Source: Micromonospora sp. Llam0 (GTDB lineage Bacteria; Actinomycetota; Actinomycetes; Mycobacteriales; Micromonosporaceae). From it: a DNA stretch of 64,000 bases. Of the stretch, positions 7,687-17,285 are shown one piece after another. Numbering within the stretch: position 1 is the first letter of the stretch; every line of letters starts with the position of its first letter. The notes beneath the pieces are model-generated. The model searched no databases and had not been told where the DNA came from. It was given only the letters and a program-made list of their open reading frames with translations. The translations under genes and the position numbers were made by a program. The DNA lies in assembly GCF_003751085.1 (NCBI RefSeq), contig NZ_RJJY01000001.1, positions 1,922,001 to 1,986,000 of the forward strand, read 5' to 3'.

Positions 7687-8085
7687 TCAGAAGTCCGACA
7701 CCGGATCGGTCAGCTGCCTGGTAAGCCATCGGGGCCCGTGGATCAGCGCGCCCACTTCGGTGACCCGGTCGCGCAACCGGCGGTCGGCCGTGACGACCAC
7801 CACTGGCCGGTCCGGTCCGCCCTCGGCGGCGATCTCGACGATCAGATCGTCTCCCGATCCGGGAGCCACGCCGATCCGTACCCCGTCGGCCGGCGGTAGA
7901 CCGCGGGCCGCCCCCTCGACCACCAGGACTACCTCCAGCGGGCCGGTCAGCTCGGGCAGTCCCCGCTCGGCGACGCCGACCAGTTGATCGCGCAGCCGGG
8001 CGGCCGCCGCCATCCGGTCGCGCCACCAGCCGTCGGGTCGGGAGCCGACCACGTTCGCGCCGTCCACGATCAGCAGGGTCCGCAT
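7687..8085 (-). CDS. NYN-domain (PIN-like) putative ribonuclease
   Basis: A 132-residue protein that opens with MRTLLIVDGANVVG, the hallmark first strand of NYN/PIN-like nucleases with a metal-binding Asp8. Further acidic positions occur in GSGDDLIVEIA and in VVVTADRRLRDRV, as expected for the PIN-like active site. I chose the ATG at 8085 because the domain begins there; upstream in-frame extension to 8127 adds only low-complexity residues. NYN proteins process or degrade RNA; the target here is unknown. It is transcribed divergently from the ClpC-like gene across 131 bp. Confidence 0.8.
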   Translation of the reverse strand: MRTLLIVDGANVVGSRPDGWWRDRMAAAARLRDQLVGVAERGLPELTGPLEVVLVVEGAARGLPPADGVRIGVAPGSGDDLIVEIAAEGGPDRPVVVVTADRRLRDRVTEVGALIHGPRWLTRQLTDPVSDF

Positions 8086-8216
8086 CCGCCCAAGCCTGCC
8101 AGCATGCGCGGCCGCAGGACCCGGCACCCGGTCGACCGGGACGTTTGGCCCGGGGCGGCCCGGGTAGCCACAGTCCGGTTCACAGCCGGCGGGCGAAACG
8201 GCGAGGGGGCGCGCAG

Positions 8217-10760
8217 ATGAGTGACGGACCGTACGGCCCGGGAGGGCTCGGCACCGATCCGTGGGAGGATCTGCTGGCCCGGTTTCTCACCGGCGGCGAG
8301 CCCCGGTTGCCGGTGCACCGGGTCGACATCACCCGGCTGATGAGCGGCGACGCCCGTGACCTGCTCACCGCCGCCGCCCGGCGGGCGGCCCAGGCCGGCA
8401 CCAGCGACCTGGACACCGATCACCTGCTCTGGGCGGCGTTGCAGCGTCAACCGCTGCGGGAGTTGGTCCGCCGGGCCGGCGCCGACCCGAACGGGCTGCT
8501 CGCCGAGCTGGGCGGGCCGGCGGCCGGCCGGGGCGAGGTGCCGGCCAACCTCTCGCTGACTCCGGCGGCGAAACGTGCCCTGCTGGACGCGCACCAACTC
8601 TCCCGGGCCACCGGCGCAACCTACATCGGACCCGAGCACGTGCTGATGGCGCTGGCGGTCAACCCGGAGTCGGCCGCCGGGCGGATGCTCGCTGCCGGCC
8701 ACGTCGAACCCCGGTCGCTGCAGAACGCCAGCGCGGAACGCGGCGGTGCGGCCAAGCCGCGGACGGCCCGTGGGACCCCGACTCTCGACCAGTACGGGCA
8801 GGATCTGACCGAACTTGCCGCCCAGGGCGCGATCGACCCGGTCGTCGGCCGTGGCGAGGAGATCGAGCAGGCGGTGGAGATCCTGTCCCGGCGGACCAAG
8901 AACAACCCGGTGCTGATCGGGGAGGCCGGGGTCGGCAAGACCGCGATCGTGGAAGGACTGGCGCAGCGCATCGTCGACGGGGACGTACCACAGACGCTGA
9001 TCGGCAAGCGGGTGGTGCAGCTGGACCTCGCCGGGCTGGTCGCCGGTACCCGGTACCGCGGCGACTTCGAGGAGCGGCTGAAGAAGGTCATCGACGAGAT
9101 CCGTAGCCACGGCGACGACCTCATCGTCTTCCTCGACGAGCTGCACACCCTGGTCGGAGCGGGCGGCGGTGGCACCGAAGGGTCGATGGACGCCAGCAAC
9201 ATGCTGAAACCTGCGTTGTCCCGAGGCCAGCTGCGGGTGGTCGGCGCGACTACTTTGGACGAGTACCGGCGCAACATCGAAAAGGACGCCGCGTTGGCCC
9301 GGCGGTTCCAGCCGGTCCTGGTGCCCGAGCCGACCGTGGCGGACACCATCGCGATCCTGCACGGTCTGCGGGACCGCTACGAGGCGCATCACCAGGTGCG
9401 GTTCACCGACGACGCGTTGCTGTCGGCGGCGGAGCTCGCCGACCGCTACATCAGCGACCGGTTCCTGCCGGACAAGGCGATCGACCTGATCGACCAGGCC
9501 GGGGCCCGGGTCCGGTTGCGCACCCGCACACCGGCCGCCGACGTGCGCGACCTGGAACGGCAGCTCGAGCAGTTGCACCGGGACAAGGCCCAGGCGGTCG
9601 CCGACGAACAGTACGAACGGGCGTCCGGCCTGAGGGACCAGTTGACGCAGGTGCAACAGCGGATCGAGACGGCGCGTAGCCCGGACAGCGCCGGGGTGCC
9701 CCAGGTCAGCATCGAGGAGATCGCCGAGGTGGTCTCCCGGGCCACCGGCATCCCGGTCAGCCAGCTCACCGAGGAGGAACGGGACCGGCTGCTACGGCTG
9801 GAGGGCGAACTGCACCAACGGGTGGTCGGCCAGGACGACGCGGTCACTGCGGTCGCCGAGGCGGTCCGACGCTCGCGGGCCGGGCTGGGCGACCCGGACC
9901 GGCCGGTCGGCAGTTTCCTGTTCCTCGGACCCACCGGTGTCGGCAAGACGGAGCTGGCCCGGGCCCTCGCGGCGGCCCTGTTCGGTGACGCCGACCGGAT
10001 GGTCCGACTCGACATGAGCGAGTTCCAGGAGCGGCACACGGTCAGTCGCCTGGTCGGGGCGCCGCCCGGGTACGTCGGCTACGAGGAGGCGGGGCAGCTG
10101 ACCGAGGCGGTTCGCCGACGACCGTACGCGGTGGTGCTGCTCGACGAGATCGAGAAGGCGCACGCCGACGTGTTCAACGTTCTGCTGCAGCTGATCGACG
10201 ACGGCCGGCTGACCGACAGCCAGGGCCGGACGGTCAATTTCCGCAACGTGGTTCTGATCATGACGAGCAACCTCGGCTCGGAGCTGATCACCGGCGGCGG
10301 CCGCAGCGTCGGCTTCGGCGGGGCGGACGGCGACAGTCCTGACGACGACCTGCGCGAGCGGCTGCTGCGCCGGCTACAGGAGGACTTCCGTCCGGAGTTC
10401 CTCAACCGCATCGACGAGATCATCATCTTCCGGCAACTGGCCCAGCAGCAGCTGCGTCAGATCACCGAACTGCTGCTGGAGGAGACCCGCCGGCGGCTGC
10501 ACGCCCAGGACATCGCGGTGGAGGTCACCGACGCGGCGGCCGACTGGATAGCCGAAGCCGGATACCAGCCGGAGTTCGGCGCGCGGCCGATGCGTCGGAC
10601 GATCCAGCGGGAGGTCGACAACCAACTGTCCCGGTTGCTGCTCGACGGCACGTTGTCGGCGGGGCAACGGGTCACCGTCGACGCGCGCGACGGTGGTCTG
10701 CGGTTCGACGTCGACAGCGCCGCCGACCGGGATCCGGCGCCGGCCGGCACCGGCTGGTGA
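8217..10760 (+). CDS. ClpC-type AAA+ protease ATPase subunit (paralogue)
   Basis: An 847-residue double-AAA+ unfoldase. Residues 40-175 hold two Clp-N repeats. The first AAA+ domain has Walker A GEAGVGKT (235-242) and Walker B LIVFLDEL (302-309). A UVR-like insertion ([20 protein letters not shown] region) marks it as ClpC-like rather than ClpB-like. The second AAA+ domain has Walker A GPTGVGKT near residue 570 and Walker [12 protein letters not shown]. The ATG at 8217 was chosen over an upstream extension because the Clp-N region starts soon after. The ~35-residue N-terminal extension ([14 protein letters not shown]) is unlike the main housekeeping ClpC, suggesting a paralogue that may act with ClpP or alone as a disaggregase. 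Confidence 0.88.
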   Translation: MSDGPYGPGGLGTDPWEDLLARFLTGGEPRLPVHRVDITRLMSGDARDLLTAAARRAAQAGTSDLDTDHLLWAALQRQPLRELVRRAGADPNGLLAELGGPAAGRGEVPANLSLTPAAKRALLDAHQLSRATGATYIGPEHVLMALAVNPESAAGRMLAAGHVEPRSLQNASAERGGAAKPRTARGTPTLDQYGQDLTELAAQGAIDPVVGRGEEIEQAVEILSRRTKNNPVLIGEAGVGKTAIVEGLAQRIVDGDVPQTLIGKRVVQLDLAGLVAGTRYRGDFEERLKKVIDEIRSHGDDLIVFLDELHTLVGAGGGGTEGSMDASNMLKPALSRGQLRVVGATTLDEYRRNIEKDAALARRFQPVLVPEPTVADTIAILHGLRDRYEAHHQVRFTDDALLSAAELADRYISDRFLPDKAIDLIDQAGARVRLRTRTPAADVRDLERQLEQLHRDKAQAVADEQYERASGLRDQLTQVQQRIETARSPDSAGVPQVSIEEIAEVVSRATGIPVSQLTEEERDRLLRLEGELHQRVVGQDDAVTAVAEAVRRSRAGLGDPDRPVGSFLFLGPTGVGKTELARALAAALFGDADRMVRLDMSEFQERHTVSRLVGAPPGYVGYEEAGQLTEAVRRRPYAVVLLDEIEKAHADVFNVLLQLIDDGRLTDSQGRTVNFRNVVLIMTSNLGSELITGGGRSVGFGGADGDSPDDDLRERLLRRLQEDFRPEFLNRIDEIIIFRQLAQQQLRQITELLLEETRRRLHAQDIAVEVTDAAADWIAEAGYQPEFGARPMRRTIQREVDNQLSRLLLDGTLSAGQRVTVDARDGGLRFDVDSAADRDPAPAGTGW

Positions 10761-10832
10761 ACCCGCCGGGCGGGTGTCGATCCGACCGAGGTCGGTCACC
10801 CGCCGCCCGGCGGACGAACGGAGGAGACGACG

Positions 10833-11024
10833 ATGAGCCAACCTGAGGAACAGCGTGAGAAGTCCGCGAAGACCGACGAGGTGCTGGCCCGGAACAGCCC
10901 CCTCGACACCGGAACCGGACCCGGTGCCGTCCTGGCGGACACCGATGTGCGCCCGGAACCGGCCGGTAAGCAGACCCGGGCCGACTCCGACGATCCGGTG
11001 AGCAGCACCGAGCCCCCCGACTGA
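10833..11024 (+). CDS. small acidic disordered protein
   Basis: A 63-residue protein rich in Asp, Glu, Pro, Ser and Thr with no predicted membrane segment or motif. It has a clear start, ATG at 10833 behind GGAGGAG-like Shine-Dalgarno bases (about 10820-10826). It lies 72 bp after the ClpC-like gene and 25 bp before the next small gene, on the same strand. It may be a stress-related or adaptor-like disordered protein, but I cannot assign a function. Confidence 0.55.
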   Translation: MSQPEEQREKSAKTDEVLARNSPLDTGTGPGAVLADTDVRPEPAGKQTRADSDDPVSSTEPPD

Positions 11025-11049
11025 CCGTCGTAGTGAGGAGGTGGTCGCG

Positions 11050-11412
11050 ATGGCGGCGCACCGTCGTACCGACACTGGCAATGACCAGTTGTGGAACGAG
11101 TTCCACGCGTACGTGAACGTCAGTTCGGAACAGCTGCGTGACTGGCTGCTGACCGAGGCGTCCGGTGAACGGGCGTTCGTCGGCCCCGGCGTCGACCTGC
11201 CGCAGCCCGGTGGTGCCGTGCTGGCGGTGCTGGGCAAACGGCGGGTGGATCTGACCGAACCGGACCGGCAGGTGATGGCGCGGGTCGTCGAGGAGATCCG
11301 GGATCTGCTCGCCCGCCGCCCGTCGGCGGGCGCGGCGGACGACCGGTGGCGGCGGGCGTTGCTTGACCTGGGGCACGATCCGCTGCGGGTCGACGCGGAC
11401 ACGGCCGGTTGA
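11050..11412 (+). CDS. conserved hypothetical protein downstream of clpC-like gene
   Basis: A 120-residue soluble protein (MAAHRRTDTGNDQLWNEFHA). An AGGAGG at 11036-11041 is spaced eight bases from ATG 11050; the alternative GTG at 11041 overlaps that site and is unlikely. The sequence looks like a small helical protein with WNEFHAYVNVSSEQLRDWL as a distinctive motif. Actinobacterial proteins of this kind are annotated as DUF3140, DNA-binding-like, or hypothetical; I am not sure of the family. It ends before a strong terminator, closing a clpC-like three-gene unit. Confidence 0.65.
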   Translation: MAAHRRTDTGNDQLWNEFHAYVNVSSEQLRDWLLTEASGERAFVGPGVDLPQPGGAVLAVLGKRRVDLTEPDRQVMARVVEEIRDLLARRPSAGAADDRWRRALLDLGHDPLRVDADTAG

Positions 11413-11452
11413 CCGGCCACCACCTGCACCGGCGCGGGACGACACGACCTGT

Positions 11453-11488
11453 CCGACGGCGGGTACCGCGAACGGTACCCGCCGTCGG
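11453..11488. terminator. bidirectional hairpin terminator
   Basis: A perfect 15-bp stem (CCGACGGCGGGTACC with its complement) and a six-base loop lie between convergent genes. There is no U-tract, as is usual in high-GC actinobacteria. Confidence 0.8.
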
Positions 11489-11547
11489 GAAGGTGGTTCT
11501 GCCGGTCCGGTCTCCCGGCCCGACCGGCCCGGCCGGGAGACGAACGG

Positions 11548-13047
11548 CTACGGCCGGGTGATGCCGAGCGAGTAGCTGCCCGAACCGCTGTACGCGTGGA
11601 CCACGTACCGGTAGTAGCCGGAGGAGCCGCTGTAGGTCAGCGTCTCGTCCGGTCCGGGGCTGGTGCCGCTGGCCACGCTGACCCAGCTGCTGCCGCTCCA
11701 CCGCTGCAGGTACAGGTCGAAGTCGCGGCTGGTCGGCCCGTCCAGGCAGGCCCGGTGGGTGCCGGAGCCGGCGCTGAAGTAGCTGCCGTTGGGCTGGATC
11801 TGGGTGCCGCCGGAGGAGAGCGAACCGGTGTAGGTGTTCTGGTACCCGCTGCAGGTTCCGCCGCCCGGCGGCGGGGTGGTCGGCGGCGGGTTGCCGCCAC
11901 CGCCGGTGCGCAGCGTCAGGCCGTACACCGAGAGGATCTCGTTGACCGGCTGGAAGTAGGTGGTACCGCCGGTCGAACAGTTGCCCGAGCCGCCGGAGGT
12001 GACGCCCTGGGCCTGCTGGCCGGAGAGCCACGACCCACCGGAGTCACCGGGCTCGGCGCAGGCGTTGGTCCGGGTCAGGCCGGACACTCGGCCCTGCGGG
12101 TAGTTCACCGTCGAGTTCTTGGCCTGGATGGTGCCGCAGCGCCAGCCGGTGGTGGATCCGGACCGGCAGATCGACGCCCCGACCGCTGCCTCGGACGAGC
12201 CGGCGACCGTGACGTTGCCACCGCTGTAGTTGTTCACCCACGGCTGCGGCGTCCAGTTCGAATTGGTCTGTACCCAGGCGTAGTCGTTGCCGGGGAACGA
12301 CGATCCACGGAAGGTGCCCTGCGACACCTGGTTGTAGCCCTGAGTGGCGGTGCCCACGCTGCCGCAGTGCCCGGCGGTGACGAACCCGCCGGTCACCGAG
12401 AAGCCGACCGAGCAGCGGCCGCCCATGTAGTAGGCGTCGCCGCCTCGTACGTCGTACAGGGTGGTCGGGGTCTCGTCGGTGCGCACGACCCGTACCGCGT
12501 CCGCCGCGGCACCGCTGCCGGCGACGAAGCTCTCGGCGACCGAGGCGTCGCCGCGGGCCAGCACCACCACGGTGTTGGTGGCCACGTCGACGTACCAGCC
12601 GGCGACGGCGGTCGCCGGCGCCTTCGCCGCGGTGCGGTCGAGTTTGGCCTTGACCCGGTCGAGTTCGGCCGCGCTGCGGTCGACCAGCTTGGCCTTCGCG
12701 CCGGTCGCGGTCACCGCCGCTGCCTGGGCCGGGTCGGTGACCGCCACGGTCAGGGTGCCGCCGTCGGGGGACAGCCACGCCCCACCGAAGTCGGCGCCGA
12801 GGGTGGCGCGCAGCATCGCTTCCTTTTTGTTGGCGCTGGCTTCCTCGGCGATCCGGGTCCGCGCCTGGGCCGCGGTCAGGCCCAGGTCGCGCTGCATCGC
12901 GGCAAGCATCTCGGGTGCGGCCGCGTCGGCGGCCGGCTGGGTGGCCGGACCGGCGCTGGGTGCTGCCATGGCGGGCATCGCGGCCAGACCGGCCGCGCCC
13001 AGTGGCAGGATAGCGGCCGCGGTGGCCGCGATCAGTGCTCGTCTCAT
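11548..13047 (-). CDS. secreted S1 (streptogrisin-like) serine protease with C-terminal PPC domain
   Basis: A 499-residue preproprotein. Residues 1-29 form a signal peptide ending near AMA|AP. Residues ~40-195 are the alpha-lytic/streptogrisin type pro-region that assists folding. The chymotrypsin-like domain (~198-380) has the complete triad: His227 in TAGHC, Asp255 in GNDYAW and Ser336 in PGDSGGSW. Cysteines 212/228, 294/304 and 330/357 fit the three disulfides of streptogrisins. A PT-rich linker leads to a bacterial pre-peptidase C-terminal (PPC) domain (~398-499), usually removed or used for substrate binding. It should be secreted and self-activating. The start at 13047 gives a proper signal peptide; the further upstream in-frame start does not. 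Confidence 0.93.
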   Translation of the reverse strand: MRRALIAATAAAILPLGAAGLAAMPAMAAPSAGPATQPAADAAAPEMLAAMQRDLGLTAAQARTRIAEEASANKKEAMLRATLGADFGGAWLSPDGGTLTVAVTDPAQAAAVTATGAKAKLVDRSAAELDRVKAKLDRTAAKAPATAVAGWYVDVATNTVVVLARGDASVAESFVAGSGAAADAVRVVRTDETPTTLYDVRGGDAYYMGGRCSVGFSVTGGFVTAGHCGSVGTATQGYNQVSQGTFRGSSFPGNDYAWVQTNSNWTPQPWVNNYSGGNVTVAGSSEAAVGASICRSGSTTGWRCGTIQAKNSTVNYPQGRVSGLTRTNACAEPGDSGGSWLSGQQAQGVTSGGSGNCSTGGTTYFQPVNEILSVYGLTLRTGGGGNPPPTTPPPGGGTCSGYQNTYTGSLSSGGTQIQPNGSYFSAGSGTHRACLDGPTSRDFDLYLQRWSGSSWVSVASGTSPGPDETLTYSGSSGYYRYVVHAYSGSGSYSLGITRP

Positions 13048-13343
13048 CTGCTCCCCTGACGATTGAACGGGACGTGACTCCGGCGGGCGGCCAGGGATCG
13101 CCTGGCGGAGCCGGTCGGAGGCACGTGACACCCCGACGTTTCCGAGGCCGACGGGCCGGGCCCGGATGGTCCGCCGGTCGTGGTGTGCCGTCGGGACCCG
13201 GATGTCGGTGTTCGGGGTAACGTCGAGTTGCTGTCAACTTAATGGCGGTCTATGTCAGCAGGCAGATACCAGCTGGCTCATACCGTCACAGCGATCGGCG
13301 GGGGCAGAGCCGAGGCCGGTCGGGGCGGGGCCGGTCAGCCCGG
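13048..13343. other. intergenic region, no gene seen
   Basis: This 296-bp stretch between two minus-strand genes must hold the protease promoter. The only ORFs are short and lack ribosome sites or recognisable products. A relatively AT-rich piece at 13228-13290 is the likeliest promoter region. Confidence 0.4.
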
Positions 13344-14330
13344 TCAGCCGTCCGCGAGCGGGATCCCGGCCAGGCTCTGCGCCCCGAAGCCGGGGTTGTC
13401 GGCGAGCCAGCCGAGATACTGCGGGTTGCGGGCCAGCGAGTCGGTGTACGCCGTGGTGGCGTGGGTGAACACCCGGTCGGCGAGGGCGGCGGCGGTCGCG
13501 TCCGGGTGCCAGCCCAGCAACAGCCGCCACCGCAGCGGCGCGCCGGCCAACGGTCGGGTCACCAGCCCGCTGATCGGCCGGAACGTCGCCTGGCACAGGG
13601 CGACGGCCTCGCCGGACTCGACCAGGTCGACACAGCCGCGGATGTCGGTCTCGTACATCTTGCGGGGGGTGAACCCGGACCGTGCGCAGGCGGCGGCGAA
13701 GCAGTCGCCGAAGCATCCGTCGCCGGGCGCGGCGACCCACTGCTCGTCGGCGAGCATGCCGAGCTCGATCTCCGGGCGGCGCGCCAGCGGGTGGGTCTCC
13801 GGCAACAGGACGAAGATCGCGTCGACGGCGACCGCCCGCCACGCCAGGCCGAACTCGGCCGACGGGGTGGCGTCCCCGCACACCCCGGTGAGTGCGTAGT
13901 CCAGCCGGCCGCTGAGCACCATCTGGGCGAGCTCGTCGACGTACCAGGAGGCGTAGGTGCTGATCTGCGCCTGCGGCTGGTCGGCGGCGAGCCGGTGCAC
14001 CAGGCCACCCAGGATCGGGCTGTTGACTCCGCCGAGCCGGAACCTGCTCATCACGCTGCCCGTGCCGGCCAGCCGGGCCGCTTCGTCCTGCAGCCCTTTC
14101 ATCGCCGGCAGCAGCACCCGGGCCCGGGCCAGGACCAGTTCGCCCAGTGCGGTCGGCCGGGCGCCCCGCCGGTCGCGCTCGAACAACGGCCCACCGAGGG
14201 TCCGTTCGATCCGTTGCAGTTGCGCGGTGAGCGCGGGCTGCGCCAACCCCAACATGGAGGCCGCCTTGGTGACGCTTCCCGTCTCCGCGATGGCGCAGAC
14301 CACCCGCAGGTGCCGCAGCTCCAGGTTCAT
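13344..14330 (-). CDS. LysR-family transcriptional regulator
   Basis: A 328-residue LysR-type regulator. The N-terminal winged helix-turn-helix (residues 2-60) shows the typical LRHLRVVCAIAETGSVTKAA and QPALTAQLQRIERTLGGPLFER signatures. Residues ~95-300 form the substrate-binding-like effector domain. It is a single gene, and the effector and targets are unknown. No divergently transcribed gene is adjacent, which is atypical for LysR regulators. The ATG has no Shine-Dalgarno but a TANNNT element six bases upstream, which suggests a leaderless mRNA. Confidence 0.92.
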   Translation of the reverse strand: MNLELRHLRVVCAIAETGSVTKAASMLGLAQPALTAQLQRIERTLGGPLFERDRRGARPTALGELVLARARVLLPAMKGLQDEAARLAGTGSVMSRFRLGGVNSPILGGLVHRLAADQPQAQISTYASWYVDELAQMVLSGRLDYALTGVCGDATPSAEFGLAWRAVAVDAIFVLLPETHPLARRPEIELGMLADEQWVAAPGDGCFGDCFAAACARSGFTPRKMYETDIRGCVDLVESGEAVALCQATFRPISGLVTRPLAGAPLRWRLLLGWHPDATAAALADRVFTHATTAYTDSLARNPQYLGWLADNPGFGAQSLAGIPLADG

Positions 14331-14336
14331 AACGTG

Positions 14337-14342
14337 ACGGTA
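14337..14342 (-). promoter_or_regulatory. -10 element, leaderless lysR-type gene
   Basis: TACCGT on the minus strand, six bases before the ATG. Confidence 0.5.
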
Positions 14343-14430
14343 GGACCAGAACGGGATCGGCGGGAAGACCTTCGATGCGGGAAACGTTCTCCGACATCAA
14401 TATGAAACAGAACTGAACGGATATTCCGGA

Positions 14431-15063
14431 CTAGCCATCGCGGTCGACCGGCTCCGCCGTCAGATCCTCGGGATAGGTGGTACGGCCGGACAGCAGATCC
14501 CGGGTCTTGTCCAGCACCCCCAGCGCCGGGTCCACCATCCGGTTCCACGGCGGCCGCAGCGGGGCGTCGGGATGCGGCCGGGTCGGGGCGGCCTCCTCGG
14601 CTGTCTCCGCGCGGTTGCCCAGCCGGACGAGCTCCTCGTCGGTCGCCGCCGCCCGTAGCCCGGGCAGTAGCTCCTGCTCGACGACCGTACGGTGGCGCCG
14701 CCAGGCGGAGGCGATCCTGGCCGGTGTCGCGGCTGCCGCCACGTCGGATGAGCTGAGCACGTCCCGCAGCGGGCGGTCCGTCGCGATGCCCCGCTCGGCC
14801 AGCGCGCCTCCGTCGGGCACGGCGGCCCGGACGGCCGGGTACAGGTACTGCTCCTCGGCCGACAGGTGCCGACTCACCACGGCGACCAGCACGTCCGCGA
14901 TCTGGCGCCGCCGGTCCGGGTCGGCCGCCGCGTCGAACTGCCCGCAGAGCTGCTCGATCCGGCGGTGCTCCTCGACGAGCAGCGTGGTCAGTCGAGGTCC
15001 ACCCGGGTCGTGCGGCAGGTGGTCGTCGCCGAGTTCGGGGATGGGAGGAAGGCCTACCGACAC
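14431..15063 (-). CDS. hemerythrin-like HHE-domain protein
   Basis: A 210-residue protein whose residues ~25-165 form a four-helix HHE bundle. Candidate iron ligands are in LLVEEHRRIEQL, VVSRHLSAEEQYLYP and WRRHRTVVEQELL. Hemerythrin-like proteins of this kind bind a di-iron centre and act in oxygen, nitric-oxide or peroxide sensing and protection. The GTG at 15063 is preferred because AAGGAG lies seven bases before it; the long upstream in-frame extension is only antisense to the M20 peptidase. The tail after residue ~170 is Pro-rich and probably disordered. Confidence 0.85.
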   Translation of the reverse strand: MSVGLPPIPELGDDHLPHDPGGPRLTTLLVEEHRRIEQLCGQFDAAADPDRRRQIADVLVAVVSRHLSAEEQYLYPAVRAAVPDGGALAERGIATDRPLRDVLSSSDVAAAATPARIASAWRRHRTVVEQELLPGLRAAATDEELVRLGNRAETAEEAAPTRPHPDAPLRPPWNRMVDPALGVLDKTRDLLSGRTTYPEDLTAEPVDRDG

Positions 15064-15238
15064 GATCGTCTCCTTCGGTGCGGGCCGGGGACGTCGTACC
15101 ACCCGGCCGCGGTGGCCGGCAACCGTGCGGGTGCCGGCCCGGCGGACGCGGCGATACCCGACACGCCGTCGTCCGAAACCGTAGGGCGTGTCGCGGCAGG
15201 GCTGGGGCAGCGGCCGGACGGCTGGTAAGAAGAACCGC

Positions 15239-16561
15239 ATGACTGCACCCTCCCCGCCGCCGGCACCGACCGACGAGGTCGTGCGGATCTGCCGCGACCT
15301 GCTGCGGATCGACACCACCAACACCGGTGACCCGCTGACCAGCGTCGGTGAACGGGTCGCCGCGGAGTACGTCGCCGAGCAGCTCGCCGAGGTCGGCGTC
15401 ACCAGCACCATCGTCGAGTCCGCACCCGGCCGGGCCAGCCTGGTGGCCCGGATCAGCGGTACCGACCCGTCCCGTGGCGCGCTGCTCGTACACGGCCACC
15501 TCGACGTGGTCCCGGCCGACGCCTCCGAATGGTCGGTCCCGCCGTTCGCCGGCGAGCTGCGCGACGGCTACCTGTGGGGCCGCGGGGCGATCGACATGAA
15601 GGACTTCGACGCGATGGTGCTCGCCGTGGTCCGGGACTGGCAGCGCAGCGGGACCCGGCCACCGCGCGACATCGTGCTGGCCTTCACCGCCGACGAGGAG
15701 GCCGGCGGCCGGCACGGCGCCCACCACCTGGTGCAGCGGCACCCCGGACTGTTCGACGGCTGCACCGAAGCGATCGGCGAGGTCGGCGGCTTCTCCTACA
15801 CGGTCAGTGACGACCTGCGGCTGTATCTGATCGAGACGGCGGAGAAGGGCATCAACTGGCTGCGGCTGCACACCCGGGGCCGTCCCGGACACGGCTCGAT
15901 GATGCACGACGACAACGCGGTCACGGCGTTGTGCGAGGCGGTGGCGAGGGTCGGCCGGCACCGTTTCCCGATCGTCGTCACCCCGACCGTGCGGGACTTC
16001 CTGGCCGAGGTCTCCGACCTGCTCGGTATCGAGTTCGACCCGGACGACCCGGAGTCGACGATCGCCAAGCTGGGGCCGATCGCGAACATCATCGGTGCCA
16101 CGGTCCGCAACACCGCCAACCCGACCCGGCTGGACGCCGGCTACAAGGAGAACGTCATCCCCGGCCGGGCCAGCGCCACCATCGACTGCCGGGTGCTGCC
16201 CGGCCAGGAGACCCAGTTCCTGGCCGAACTCGGCCAGCTGATCGGCCCGGACGTGGAGATCGAACACATCGAGCGGCAGCCGGCGATCGAGACGACCTTC
16301 GACGGTGCGCTGGTCGGCGCGATGGCCGCCGCGCTGCGCCACGCCGACCCGGGTGCCCGGACCGTGCCGTACATGCTCTCCGGCGGCACCGACGCCAAGG
16401 CGTTCCGCCAACTCGGCATCCGCTGCTTCGGGTTCACCCCGCTGCGGCTGCCGGCGGAGTTGAACTTCTCTGCGCTGTTCCATGGCATCGACGAGCGGGT
16501 CCCCGTCGAGGGACTACAGTTCGGCGTGCATGTGCTCGACCGCTTCCTGCGCCAGAGCTGA
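15239..16561 (+). CDS. M20-family metallopeptidase/deacylase (ArgE/DapE-like)
   Basis: A 440-residue zinc-dependent hydrolase of the M20 family. Metal and catalytic residues are visible: His87 and Asp89 in HGHLDVV, Asp119 in GAIDMKD, and Glu153-Glu154 in ADEEAGG. GRPGHGSMMHDDNAV belongs to the dimerisation domain and GGTDAKAFRQLG to the C-terminal ligand region. Family members deacylate N-acyl amino acids or cleave dipeptides in the cytoplasm; the exact substrate cannot be told. The ATG at 15239 matches the family length. It is followed after 40 bp by a conserved hypothetical gene on the same strand. Confidence 0.92.
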   Translation: MTAPSPPPAPTDEVVRICRDLLRIDTTNTGDPLTSVGERVAAEYVAEQLAEVGVTSTIVESAPGRASLVARISGTDPSRGALLVHGHLDVVPADASEWSVPPFAGELRDGYLWGRGAIDMKDFDAMVLAVVRDWQRSGTRPPRDIVLAFTADEEAGGRHGAHHLVQRHPGLFDGCTEAIGEVGGFSYTVSDDLRLYLIETAEKGINWLRLHTRGRPGHGSMMHDDNAVTALCEAVARVGRHRFPIVVTPTVRDFLAEVSDLLGIEFDPDDPESTIAKLGPIANIIGATVRNTANPTRLDAGYKENVIPGRASATIDCRVLPGQETQFLAELGQLIGPDVEIEHIERQPAIETTFDGALVGAMAAALRHADPGARTVPYMLSGGTDAKAFRQLGIRCFGFTPLRLPAELNFSALFHGIDERVPVEGLQFGVHVLDRFLRQS

Positions 16562-16601
16562 CCGGCTGAGCCCCACCGACGGTGAAGGGAATCAAATCCG
16601 T

Positions 16602-17276
16602 ATGACCGACCAGCACACCGACCTCGACGCCGCGCTGGAGCAGGTGTTCCAGGCTGCCCGGGCACATCTGGCCACGGTCAAGGCCGCCGACGGCCGGATC
16701 GACGACGACGCCGTCTGGCAGGCGTACGTGACGCTCAACAACGCGTCGTACGCCTACGATGAGCAACTGCTGGACGCCTTCGGTGAGGTGACACCCTGGG
16801 ACGTCGAGTCGATCGACCCGCAGGAGGCGGACGAACGGTTCGGCGTCGGTGCCGGCGGCGTCGACGGCGACGAGCCGGCCGACCCGCACCCGCAGGTCGT
16901 CTCGGTACGCCAGCGTCGGGACTACCGGGTGCCGTCGGTCGCCGCGCTGGTCCGCATCGCCGACGCGGCCCGCCGCCAGGGCAGCCCGTCCGCCGAGGCG
17001 GCCGAGCCGGTCGGTGGTGTCGGAGAGGCGGTGCTCGAGCTGCTGCAGGCCGGCGACGGCTCACTCGGCGCGCTGGACATCCCGGAGCTGGAACCGCTCG
17101 ACGGCGTGGTCATGGTGCACGAGGTCACCACACCGCTGGATCCGGAGGCGTTCAGCGACGGCGATGTCGACGGACCGTTCCGGTCGGTTCCCGGCGACGA
17201 GATCGTCGGCCGACTCGACGAGCACGCCTACCTGCCGGACGATGACGACGAGGCCCCAGGCGGCGACCAGCGCTGA
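16602..17276 (+). CDS. conserved actinobacterial hypothetical protein
   Basis: A 224-residue acidic protein starting at ATG 16602 behind GAAGGGA. The N-terminal ~75 residues are helical (QVFQAARAHLATVKAADGRI; DDDAVWQAYVTLNNASYAYD). The middle has PQVVSVRQRRDYRVPSVAALVRIAD and the C-terminus is Asp/Glu-rich. The pattern is of a cytosolic conserved protein without catalytic motifs. I do not recognise a named family with certainty. It follows the M20 peptidase in the same direction and converges on the small gene at 17286. Confidence 0.75.
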   Translation: MTDQHTDLDAALEQVFQAARAHLATVKAADGRIDDDAVWQAYVTLNNASYAYDEQLLDAFGEVTPWDVESIDPQEADERFGVGAGGVDGDEPADPHPQVVSVRQRRDYRVPSVAALVRIADAARRQGSPSAEAAEPVGGVGEAVLELLQAGDGSLGALDIPELEPLDGVVMVHEVTTPLDPEAFSDGDVDGPFRSVPGDEIVGRLDEHAYLPDDDDEAPGGDQR

Positions 17277-17285
17277 GCGCATCTC

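Noticed and set aside
8070..9656. Long open frame antisense to the ClpC-like gene
   Set aside because: The ClpC-like protein has clear conserved motifs and biased codons. The antisense frame has no recognisable domain and arises from high GC content.
13242..14405. 387-codon plus-strand frame opposite the LysR gene
   Set aside because: The LysR-type protein is unmistakable on the other strand. The plus frame has no domain.
14327..16483. 718-codon open frame antisense to the M20 peptidase
   Set aside because: It runs against a well-conserved enzyme and through the hemerythrin gene in the wrong frame. It shows no domain.
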